From assembly GCA_026398615.1 (NCBI GenBank), contig JAPLSN010000026.1:1-46025 (forward strand): 46,025 nucleotides of DNA, written 5' to 3'. The notes beneath the pieces were generated by a model. The model had not been told where the DNA came from, made no database searches, and was given only the letters and a program-made list of their open reading frames with translations. Source of the stretch: Spirochaetota bacterium. Lineage in GTDB: Bacteria > Spirochaetota > Spirochaetia > Treponematales > UBA12059. Of the stretch, positions 16,083 to 23,453 are shown piece after piece. Position numbers and translations under genes: made by a program. How positions within the stretch are numbered: the stretch's first letter is position 1; each line of letters begins with the position of its first letter.

Positions 16083-17543
16083 TCATTTCTTCTTCCACCA
16101 GAATGCGGTTTCCGGCGTGATGAGCTCGAAACCTGACTGGGCGAGTACCTTGGCGTCACGTTCATAGTCGACGGGATTGACGCGCAGCGCCGTGATCTCC
16201 AGGTTCTGCATGAAAAAGCGCCTTACGAAGGCCTGCAGGTCGGCCGCGCCGAGTTTCTTCGTGTCGTCGGGCAGGGTCAGCCAGAAATCGGCCGACGCGG
16301 CAGCCCACCACGACGAGAGTCCGGCTCCGAGCGACTCCGGCGTCTCCAGCGCGAGTTCGCGGGCGTCGGCGATACGGCGCCATGCCGTTTCGTATTCCGC
16401 TTTCGAAAAATACGCGGCTTCCCTCGTCAGCTGGAACAGTTCGGCGCCCCTCACCTGCTCCTTGAAGTATCGCTGCGCGATCTCGGACACGGTCGTCCCG
16501 TTGGGGATGGCGAAATCGAGGATGAAGGAGGTCGAGGCGCCGTCGCGGCGGGCGCGATAGAACGAGCGCAGGTCGTCCGGCGAAACGGCGCCCGGAACGG
16601 ACTTCATGATGGATTTCGAAAACCGGCCATCGGGGGACGAGAGCAGGGTCATGAGGAGTTCGGCCGCCCTCGCGGCGGCGGGTTCGGCCGCGGCGTCCGG
16701 GCCGCGGTACCTGAGTTCCACGCGCCCGGTCCCGGCCGGGATCCCCGGGTCGGGATAGACGATCCAGAGCGGCCGCGTGACCCCGGGAACGGCTTGCCGC
16801 GGCAGGGGCGTCTTCCAGGGATCCTCGGCGGCTTTCCAGGAACCGAATGCCTTCCAGGCGACGGCGAACGCGGCTTCCGGATCGATATCCCCGCCTATGA
16901 AGAGCATCGCGTTGTTTGGCACGAAGTATTTCGCGTGGAGCGCGCCAAGGCCCGCGGCGTCGAGCTGGTCAAGGGCGCCCGGATTGCCGTAGACATCCGC
17001 CCGCCACGGGTACAGTCTGAGCAGGCGCTTGTCTACCGCTGCTTCGTACACGAGGTCCGGATTCGCGAGCGCCGCGGCGATCTCGGAGGCGATGACCTTC
17101 TTCTCCCCCGCCAGTTCGGCATCGTCGAAAGCCGGAGCCGCGACGGCGGCCGCCCACAGCCTCAGTGCAGCATCCAGCTCGCCTGAAGGCACGGAGAAGG
17201 CGATGGAAACACCGTCCTCGCCCGAGCCGCCTTCGAGCCCCGATGCACCGACGGCGGCCAGACCGGCGGAGAACGCGCTTTCGCCGGGGGTCAGCCCGTT
17301 CCCCGTGAACAGCATGTGCTCGAGAAGATGGAAGGAGCCCGCCGTCACGGCGGTCTGCGCGTACGCCCCGCAGCGGAAACTGAGTCTGACATGGACGGTC
17401 GGCGCTTCGTGGCGTTCCAGGACGAAGAGCTCGAGTCCGTTTTCCAGCGCGAAACGGTGCAAGCCGGGAACGGAGGTCGGCTCGGCGGACAGGGCGGCCG
17501 CCGCCAGCAGGAAGGAAATCGTCCATGACAGGCGACGAATCAT
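16083..17543 (-). CDS. M16 family zinc peptidase (catalytic subunit), exported
   Basis: A 486-residue protein with a signal peptide (cleavage probably after ALSA, residue 20). The inverted zinc motif HLLEH (H72, E75, H76) and a downstream glutamate in GEKKVIASEI complete the M16 active site. GDIDPEAAF and the terminal ETAFWWKKK are shared with its paralogue at 19072. The ATG at 17543 has GGAGG seven bases upstream. It is probably paired with the lipoprotein partner at 14562-16061 and acts on peptides in the periplasm. Confidence 0.9.
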   Translation of the reverse strand: MIRRLSWTISFLLAAAALSAEPTSVPGLHRFALENGLELFVLERHEAPTVHVRLSFRCGAYAQTAVTAGSFHLLEHMLFTGNGLTPGESAFSAGLAAVGASGLEGGSGEDGVSIAFSVPSGELDAALRLWAAAVAAPAFDDAELAGEKKVIASEIAAALANPDLVYEAAVDKRLLRLYPWRADVYGNPGALDQLDAAGLGALHAKYFVPNNAMLFIGGDIDPEAAFAVAWKAFGSWKAAEDPWKTPLPRQAVPGVTRPLWIVYPDPGIPAGTGRVELRYRGPDAAAEPAAARAAELLMTLLSSPDGRFSKSIMKSVPGAVSPDDLRSFYRARRDGASTSFILDFAIPNGTTVSEIAQRYFKEQVRGAELFQLTREAAYFSKAEYETAWRRIADARELALETPESLGAGLSSWWAAASADFWLTLPDDTKKLGAADLQAFVRRFFMQNLEITALRVNPVDYERDAKVLAQSGFELITPETAFWWKKK

Positions 17544-17612
17544 CAAGATACCTCCGCGGTCGGGGGGCAGGGTATGCAAACTTCGGACGGGTCATCCTGG
17601 AAGTACGGGTAT

Positions 17613-17634
17613 TTCAGTCCCGAGCGGGACTGAA
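17613..17634. promoter_or_regulatory. Perfect 22-bp palindrome in the M16 leader
   Basis: TTCAGTCCCG, AG, CGGGACTGAA: ten-base arms around a two-base centre, inside the predicted 5' leader of the M16 gene at 17543. There is no T-run on either side, so a repressor or activator site, or an mRNA hairpin, fits better than a terminator. Confidence 0.5.
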
Positions 17635-17659
17635 GGATATGCCCGCAAGGTCGCGGCCG

Positions 17660-17688
17660 AGTATAGTAGGCCGCGCGCCGATCGTCAA
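17660..17688 (-). promoter_or_regulatory. Promoter of the minus-strand M16 operon
   Basis: On the minus strand TTGACG (17688-17683), a 17-bp spacer and TATACT (17665-17660). The predicted leader is about 110 nt and contains the palindrome at 17613-17634. Confidence 0.65.
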
Positions 17689-17762
17689 AGGGTGCCTTCC
17701 CCCGCGCGAATGCAGGAAAAATGACGGCCTGTGATCGGGCTCGCACCCGTGGATCGATCATG

Positions 17763-17792
17763 TTGCCGTCGGAGCCGGTATCGTGCTAGGCT
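17763..17792 (+). promoter_or_regulatory. Putative promoter of mtgA
   Basis: TTGCCG (17763-17768), an 18-bp spacer and TAGGCT (17787-17792), about 30 bp before the first ATG. Confidence 0.4.
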
Positions 17793-17822
17793 ACCCCCGT
17801 CGGCGCCTGCCGGCACCCACTG

Positions 17823-18641
17823 ATGAAGGACCTTCCGTTCATGCCGATCGCAGTCCGCGAGATCGATCGCTCCCTCTCCAGATCGCTCTACTCGGGAATC
17901 CGTTCGGGACGCATACAGCTTCCTCGCCACCTCGCCCCGGACGTGGCTCCGCACGCCGGGAAACCCCGCGTCGCCCGACGCATCCTCGGCGCGGCGCTCC
18001 GATGGATCGCCCTCGCCCATGCCTTCTATATCCTCGCGACCTCGTTCCTCATCGTCATCTACTCCCGCGTGGACCCGCCCGTCACGGTACTTTACAGCTA
18101 TCGCAAGCTGGTCGACGGATGGAAGATGGACAAGCCGCGGCCGGTGAGGCTGGCCGGCGTGAGTCCGCTCCTCAGGCGCATGGTCGTGGCCGTGGAAGAC
18201 GGTAGATTCTACTCGCACTGGGGCCTGGATTTCGAAGCCTTCGAGCGCGCCATCGCGATCAACAAGCGGATCGGGTCGCCCATGTACGGCGGCTCCACCC
18301 TTACCATGCAGACCGCGCGCACCCTTTTCCTCGTCCCCTTCAAGAGCTACCTCCGCAAGTACCTGGAGGTCATCGTCACCCTCGAGCTCGAACTCATCCT
18401 TCCGAAAGACCGCATACTCGAGCTCTACCTCTCGTGGGCGGAATGGGGCAAGGGCGTGTTCGGGGCGGACGCTGCCGCCCGCCGCTACTACGGTATTCCA
18501 GCGAGCCGGCTCGATTTCGACCAGTCGGCCCGCATCGCAGCCCTCCTCTCGTCCCCGATACGTTTCACCCCGGCTACCGTGGAAAGAAGCGGCATCCTGC
18601 ATGCGCGCTACAACTACCTCGTCGAAGCATTCTTTAGATAG
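17823..18641 (+). CDS. mtgA: Monofunctional peptidoglycan glycosyltransferase (GT51)
   Basis: A 272-residue membrane-anchored glycan polymerase using lipid II. One membrane helix lies at about 60-80, then the GT51 domain: VAVEDGRFYSHWG (catalytic E125), GGSTLTMQ, KYLEVIVTLELE and ILELYLSWAEWGKGVFGADAAARRYYG. There is no transpeptidase domain, as usual for MtgA. The first ATG has no ribosome site; AAGGA lies ten bases before a second in-frame ATG at 17841, which may be the true start. It is divergent from one M16 operon and upstream of the other. Confidence 0.88.
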   Translation: MKDLPFMPIAVREIDRSLSRSLYSGIRSGRIQLPRHLAPDVAPHAGKPRVARRILGAALRWIALAHAFYILATSFLIVIYSRVDPPVTVLYSYRKLVDGWKMDKPRPVRLAGVSPLLRRMVVAVEDGRFYSHWGLDFEAFERAIAINKRIGSPMYGGSTLTMQTARTLFLVPFKSYLRKYLEVIVTLELELILPKDRILELYLSWAEWGKGVFGADAAARRYYGIPASRLDFDQSARIAALLSSPIRFTPATVERSGILHARYNYLVEAFFR

Positions 18642-18740
18642 GGAACCGTTACGTAAGGCGGGGAACTCCCACGCCGTGTCGACGCATGCGGCGATCTCAC
18701 GTGAACCAGCCCGGACGGGTCCTGGCCGAGGAAAACCAGG

Positions 18741-18761
18741 GCCGGCAGGCCGGTTTTTTTC
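18741..18761 (+). terminator. Putative terminator after mtgA
   Basis: A short GC stem CCGG-cagg-CCGG, extendable by two G-T pairs, directly followed by seven T. The stem is short, so termination may be weak. Confidence 0.4.
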
Positions 18762-19014
18762 CGCATTGCTCCGAGAGCTTGCAGGTGGCGTCAGCTGGGT
18801 TTTTTCCGTTTTGGCCGCGCTCGTTCCGAAATGCCGTTGCATCGAATTCCGGCGATCTTCCTTACTTTCCGCGTTACTCGAATATCGTTTCATTGCGCCG
18901 TTTCCTTCATCCTCTGCGTCTCCGCATCTCCGCGCTGGTCAGTAGCCCTCTTTTTCCTCCGTGACCTTCACTTCCTTCGTGACCTTCGTGGTCCACCTTT
19001 TTGCCGGGACGCGC

Positions 19015-19041
19015 TTGACAGCGTTCGGGCGTCCGTATCAG
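19015..19041 (+). promoter_or_regulatory. Putative promoter of the plus-strand M16 operon
   Basis: A perfect TTGACA at 19015-19020. The best -10 is TATCAG at 19036-19041 with a short 15-bp spacer, so the downstream half is weak. Confidence 0.4.
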
Positions 19042-19071
19042 GATGGCCGATCAATCATCCGGAGGCGATCA

Positions 19072-20538
19072 ATGAAACGTTTCGTCACCCTCGCCGCGTC
19101 GCTGGCGCTCGCGCTTGCACTCGCGGCGCCCGTCTTCGCCGAGACGACTCCGATCCCCGGGCTCCAGCGCTTCATGCTGGACAACGGGCTCGAGCTCTTC
19201 GTGCTGGAAAACCACTCGAGTCCCCTCGTCTACGTGGAGATCGCCTTCCGCTGCGGCGCCTACGCCCAGACGCCGGACACGGCGGGTCTTTTCCATTTCT
19301 ACGAGCACATGATGTTCAAGGGGAACAAGAAGTTCCGGACCCAGGCCGAGGTCATCAAGGCCTACCTCGATCTCGGCGTCTCGTCGTGGAACGGCTCGAC
19401 CTCCGCGGAATACGTCAACTACTACTTCACGGTCCCGGCGGACAAGGCCGGACAGGGGCTCGAATTCTGGTCCCAGGCGGTGCGCGAACCGCTCCTCGAT
19501 TCCGGGGAACTCGAGAGCGAAAAGGGCGTCGTGACGAGCGAAATCCAGGGCAGCCTCTCCGACCCGAAGGAGATACTCAGCTCTTCCGTCGACAGGCGGC
19601 TCTTCCCCGATTTCCCCTGGCGCCGCGATCCGGGCGGTTCCGTCGACGTCCTGCAGTCCTGCACGGTCGAGAAGCTCAAGGCCATCAAGGACGCCTACTA
19701 CATCCCCAACAACGCCGCGCTCTTCGTAGGCGGCGACATCAAGCCCGGGCAGGCGCTCGCTCTCGTGAAAAAGTACTACGGCTCGTGGAAGCGCGGACCC
19801 GACCCATGGAAGGGCGGACAGCAGGCCCAGCGCTTCCCCGCCACGGACAAGAGCCTCTTCCTGGTCTACCCGGATCCCAACGTCAGCCCGAACTACGGCA
19901 TCGTCTACACCTACCAGCGCGGGCCGGACGTCAGCAGGAGCCCGGCGCCCACCTACGCCGCGGACGTGTTCGGCTACCTCATGGAGGATCCGTCGGGCGC
20001 ATACAAGTCTACGGTCTTCGGGATGAAGGATCTCGCCATCCCCAACCCGAATTACATGGGCGGCTTCTACTGGACCCAGCGCGACGGCGGCCAGATCCAG
20101 AACTACGCCTACTTGATGACGAAGGCCGTTCTCCCCTTCGCCGAGCGCGGCCGCCTCTTCGCGGAGGCCGTGACCTCGACCCTGCCAGCCCGGATCATCG
20201 CGGCGCCCGACTACTACTCGGGCGAGGATTACGAGACGGTCAAGACCATCATCGAGGATGAGCAGATCCTCGGTCTCGAGACCGTCGACGGATTCCTCGG
20301 GAACCTCCGGTTCTGGTGGGCATCGGCTTCGACGGACTATTACTTCGGCTATGTTCCCAACATGAAGAAGGCGGGGCACGCGGAGATCGCGAAATACCTG
20401 GAGGATTACCTCGTCGGCAACCCGCCGATCGTCGTCGTTCGGGTCAATCCCCAGGTGTACGAACAGCAGAAGGCTTCCTTCGACAAGCTCGGCTACGAGC
20501 TCATCGACGCCGAGACCGCCTTCTGGTGGAAGAAATAA
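19072..20538 (+). CDS. M16 family zinc peptidase (catalytic subunit), exported
   Basis: A 488-residue protein with a signal peptide (cleavage after VFA, residue 23) and the zinc motif HFYEH (H75, E78, H79) plus SEKGVVTSEI. It is clearly paralogous to the minus-strand copy at 16083-17543: both share NGLELFVLE, FRCGAYAQT and the terminal ETAFWWKK. GGAGG lies seven bases before the ATG. The partner subunit starts 15 bp downstream. Confidence 0.92.
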   Translation: MKRFVTLAASLALALALAAPVFAETTPIPGLQRFMLDNGLELFVLENHSSPLVYVEIAFRCGAYAQTPDTAGLFHFYEHMMFKGNKKFRTQAEVIKAYLDLGVSSWNGSTSAEYVNYYFTVPADKAGQGLEFWSQAVREPLLDSGELESEKGVVTSEIQGSLSDPKEILSSSVDRRLFPDFPWRRDPGGSVDVLQSCTVEKLKAIKDAYYIPNNAALFVGGDIKPGQALALVKKYYGSWKRGPDPWKGGQQAQRFPATDKSLFLVYPDPNVSPNYGIVYTYQRGPDVSRSPAPTYAADVFGYLMEDPSGAYKSTVFGMKDLAIPNPNYMGGFYWTQRDGGQIQNYAYLMTKAVLPFAERGRLFAEAVTSTLPARIIAAPDYYSGEDYETVKTIIEDEQILGLETVDGFLGNLRFWWASASTDYYFGYVPNMKKAGHAEIAKYLEDYLVGNPPIVVVRVNPQVYEQQKASFDKLGYELIDAETAFWWKK

Positions 20539-20553
20539 GGCAAGGGGGAAGAC

Positions 20554-21990
20554 ATGAAACACCGAACACTGGCCGTAGCGTTCCTCCCGATCGCCCTCGC
20601 CGCCTCGCTCGCCGCCTCGTGCGCGACGACGGGCGGGGCGTCGGGGCCGAATGCGTCCTTCTACGACGCCAACGCGAAAACATTCACCGTCAAGACCCTC
20701 GATAACGGCGTCAAGCTCGTCGTCAAGAAGAACGAGCTCAACCGGGTACTCAACCTCAAACTGGTGATCTCCGGCGGTTCCGCGGCGATCCCCGCGGCCA
20801 GGGCCGGCATCGAGGCCGTCGGGCTCGCCATGCTCTCGCACGGATCCGGCACGTACTCCTACGACGACATCCAGTCGATGCTCTACCGCAAGAGCGCCGC
20901 GATCGGCAGCTCGGGCGGCTACGATTACGCGACCTACGACCTCAACTGCATCGACAAGTACTTCCCCGAACTCTTCGAGGTCTTCATCGACGGCGCGATG
21001 GCGCCCCTCTTCGACGAAGGCGAATTCGAAAACGTACTGAACGACGCGATGCAGGGCGCGGAGGAGCGTTTCGGCGATCCCGACGAGTACGCGCGCTGGC
21101 TCGGCACGCAAGCCATCTTCGCGGGGCACCCCTACGCATCGGATCCGAACGGTTCGCCTGAAAGCCTGCAGTCCATCACCCTCGATGACGTGAAAGAGTG
21201 GTACGCCCAGGCCCTCGACGCCGACCGGCTTTCGATCGTGGCCGTCGGCAACTTCGACGCGGAGGAATTGTACGGGAAGCTCAACGCCACCATCGGCACG
21301 ATCGCGAGGAAAGGGGGCAAGCTCCCCGCCGTCCCCGCCCTCGCGACGAAGCAGGATGTCGTCGCTGACGTCCACGAAGCCGCCGAGGGCACCGCCTTCG
21401 TGCAGGGCTACTTCACGATCCCGGGCCGCGCCGATCCCGACTACGTGCCCTTCGCTCTCGCCGCCGACATGCTCGATGACGTCTTCTTCAACGTGGTGCG
21501 CGAAAAGTACGGCGCCTGCTATTCGATCCAGACGATCTTCCGCCCGGCGAAAGCCTCGTACGGGATAGTGTGGGTCTACCAGGTTTCCAAGCCCGCCGAG
21601 GTCAAGGGCTACGTCGACGAAGCGGTGTCCATCATGGCCGACGGCAAGCTCATCATGATGAAGGACCCAGCCACGGGCGACTACGTCTACTCGACCATCG
21701 CGGAGCGGCTCGAGGCGTACAAGAACAAGTACGTCAACATCGTCTACGCCCAGCAACGCACGAACGCCGACGTGGGCGGCAGCGTGGTCCGGTCCATGGT
21801 CTACCTCGGCGACCACGGCGAGTATCTCAGGATAGTGGACAAGATCCGCGCCGTGACCGCCGCCGACGTCGAGAACGCCTTCCGGAAGTACATCCTTGGG
21901 GGAAACTTCACCTGGGTGACCGTCAGTGACGAGGCCGGCCTCGCGGAGATCGACGAAGCCGACTACCAAAGTATCGGGCTACGCAAGTAA
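20554..21990 (+). CDS. M16-like lipoprotein, non-catalytic partner
   Basis: A 478-residue protein with a lipobox (LAASC, cysteine about 23) and an M16 fold without HxxEH. The C-terminal domain keeps VVREKYGACYSI, the Arg/Tyr pattern that binds substrate in M16 partners. Together with the preceding gene it should form a heterodimeric periplasmic peptidase. The last codons and stop lie inside the first copy of a tandem 30-bp hairpin repeat. AAGGGGGAAG precedes the ATG. Confidence 0.85.
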   Translation: MKHRTLAVAFLPIALAASLAASCATTGGASGPNASFYDANAKTFTVKTLDNGVKLVVKKNELNRVLNLKLVISGGSAAIPAARAGIEAVGLAMLSHGSGTYSYDDIQSMLYRKSAAIGSSGGYDYATYDLNCIDKYFPELFEVFIDGAMAPLFDEGEFENVLNDAMQGAEERFGDPDEYARWLGTQAIFAGHPYASDPNGSPESLQSITLDDVKEWYAQALDADRLSIVAVGNFDAEELYGKLNATIGTIARKGGKLPAVPALATKQDVVADVHEAAEGTAFVQGYFTIPGRADPDYVPFALAADMLDDVFFNVVREKYGACYSIQTIFRPAKASYGIVWVYQVSKPAEVKGYVDEAVSIMADGKLIMMKDPATGDYVYSTIAERLEAYKNKYVNIVYAQQRTNADVGGSVVRSMVYLGDHGEYLRIVDKIRAVTAADVENAFRKYILGGNFTWVTVSDEAGLAEIDEADYQSIGLRK

Positions 21991-22036
21991 CCGATACTGA
22001 GTATCGGGCTACGCAAGTAACCGATACTCAGTATCG
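21970..22036 (+). repeat. Tandem 30-bp hairpin repeat overlapping a stop codon
   Basis: The unit AGTATCGGGCTACGCAAGTA-ACCGATACT plus one base occurs at 21970-21999 and 22000-22029, identical except for the last base, followed by a partial third copy (22030-22036). Each unit has perfect 8-base arms AGTATCGG and CCGATACT around a 13-base loop, and neighbouring arms can also pair across units. The first copy encodes the end of the M16 partner, including its stop. Confidence 0.9.
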
Positions 22037-22100
22037 TCATGACCGTCATCTGGTCCTGCTTCCTCTCCCGTTTTTTGCCTTCTCTATTGACCTTTTTTCA

Positions 22101-22132
22101 TCTGCTCCGTGCCACCGTGGTTCTTGTTGACC
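22101..22132 (+). repeat. Degenerate CTCCGTG-type repeat
   Basis: CTGCTCCGTGCCACCGTGG followed by TTCTTGTTGACC, in the gap between the M16 partner and the antiporter. It resembles the copies near 18958, 23408 and 31744. Confidence 0.5.
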
Positions 22133-22189
22133 ATCTGGCTTGAATTCCGCGGGCACGGTACTACAGTTTCGGGAAGGGGGGAAGACGCC

Positions 22190-23146
22190 ATGCTCATCAA
22201 CCTTGCGCTTTTCGTCGTGGGTATCGCGCTCCTGTGGCTCTCCTCGGAAGTGGTCACCCGCAAGATCACCCCCATCGCGCAATACTTCGGCGTGAACGAG
22301 CTCGTCGTGACGGTCCTCGGCGTCAGCGTCCTTTCGTCGCTTCCCGAGCTGACGATCTCGGGCTTCGCGATAGCGGCGGGGCATTCGGACATTTCGGTGG
22401 GCAACGTCATAGGCTCCAATTTCGTCACGCTCACCTTCGTCACGGCGGTCTGCGCGTTCATCCGTCCCATCGACATCCACGAGCAGATCCGGGAGCGGGA
22501 ATCCAGCTGGATGATCCTCTCAGCCTCCCTCGTGATGATCCTGTCCATGGACGGCCTCTTGAGCCGTTCGGACGGCCTCATCCTGATCCTCGCGTATGTC
22601 CCCTACATCGTCACGGTGGTGCGAAAGGCCATGCTGGAGAAGGATGAACACCGGGAAAAGCCGGAAGGGAAAATCTGGCTCCACGCGCTCTTGGCCGTCC
22701 TGGCCGTCTTGGGCATCATCGTCAGCGCCAAACTGGCGCTGGACAACGGCGAAAGGCTGGGACTGGCGCTGGGAATCCCGGCCGTGGCGCTCGGCGTCAT
22801 CCTCTTCGCCTTCGGCACGAGCCTCCCGGAGCTGGCAATAAGCCTGGCAGCCACATTCAGGAAGAAAGCGGACGTGACCATTTCGGAAGTCTACGCTTCC
22901 AACATCTTCACCCAGCTCGTCGTGCTGGGCATCTGCGCCCTCATCCGCCCGATCGCGATATCGGCGGGGATACTCGGCTTCGCCATGCCTTTCCTGATCC
23001 TGGCCGCCGTCGTGATCCAGATATTCATCACATCGGGAAGGATCTTGAGCCGCCGGGAGGCAGTCATCCTCATGCTGATGTACGGCATCTTCGCCGTCAG
23101 CAATTTCGTTCCCCTGCCGAGCCTGACGAAAATCATCGGCTGGTAA
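22190..23146 (+). CDS. Calcium/sodium antiporter, CaCA family (YrbG-like)
   Basis: A 318-residue membrane protein with about ten hydrophobic helices arranged as two inverted halves. Each half carries an alpha-repeat: SSLPELTISG with SVGNVIGSNF, and GTSLPELAIS with SEVYASNIFT. The acidic residues in SLPEL are the cation ligands of the family. It should exchange Ca2+ or a similar cation for Na+ or H+ at the inner membrane. AAGGGGGG precedes the ATG. It stands alone between repeat-bearing gaps. Confidence 0.88.
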   Translation: MLINLALFVVGIALLWLSSEVVTRKITPIAQYFGVNELVVTVLGVSVLSSLPELTISGFAIAAGHSDISVGNVIGSNFVTLTFVTAVCAFIRPIDIHEQIRERESSWMILSASLVMILSMDGLLSRSDGLILILAYVPYIVTVVRKAMLEKDEHREKPEGKIWLHALLAVLAVLGIIVSAKLALDNGERLGLALGIPAVALGVILFAFGTSLPELAISLAATFRKKADVTISEVYASNIFTQLVVLGICALIRPIAISAGILGFAMPFLILAAVVIQIFITSGRILSRREAVILMLMYGIFAVSNFVPLPSLTKIIGW

Positions 23147-23453
23147 GCCCTACGTAAAATAGCGCCACGGAGGCACGGAGTAAGAATTTTCATGGAGCTT
23201 TGGTTGATTTTCCTGCTTTTCTTCTCCACGCCGTGATCGACGCGCTCATCGCTCACCGAAGTTCGCTGCGTTATTCTTGCTCCCGTCCTTCCCTTCCCTT
23301 CGCGGTCCAGCTCCCAATTCCTCTTCCTTCTTCTCAACCCCCTCCCCTTCCATATCATCCCTTCATGTCCTTCGGGGTTCAGCTTCGTTCGCTTCATGGT
23401 AACTCTTTATTCTCAGTGTCTCTGTGTCTCCGTGGCAAAACCGAAACGGCGCC
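23147..23453. other. 307-bp intergenic region with inverted degenerate repeats
   Basis: No gene seen. GCCACGGAGGCACGGAGTAA at 23164-23183 faces CTCAGTGTCTCTGTGTCTCC ending GTGGC at 23436, forming an imperfect inverted pair about 273 bp apart. The plus strand between them is strongly pyrimidine-rich, with a further CCTTCATGTCCTTCGGGG copy near 23361. The antiporter and rel genes converge on this region. Confidence 0.65.

Larger units (their letters stand above)
18642..19071 (+). other. 430-bp intergenic region with terminator-like hairpin, degenerate repeats and promoter
   Basis: No gene seen. It contains a GC hairpin with a T-run after mtgA (18741-18761), then pyrimidine-rich degenerate repeats CCTCTGCGTCTCCGCATCTC (18911-18930) and CTCCGTGACCTTCACTTCC followed by TTCGTGACCTTCGTGGTCC (18958-18996), then a TTGACA promoter and a GGAGG ribosome site for the next M16 gene. 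Confidence 0.7.

Noticed and set aside
17613-17634. Rho-independent terminator
   Set aside because: A perfect hairpin, but no T-run on either strand and it lies downstream of a good promoter for the M16 gene.
19069-21969. 966-codon open frame antisense to the M16 pair
   Set aside because: It has no start signal or recognisable domain and covers two well-supported genes on the other strand.
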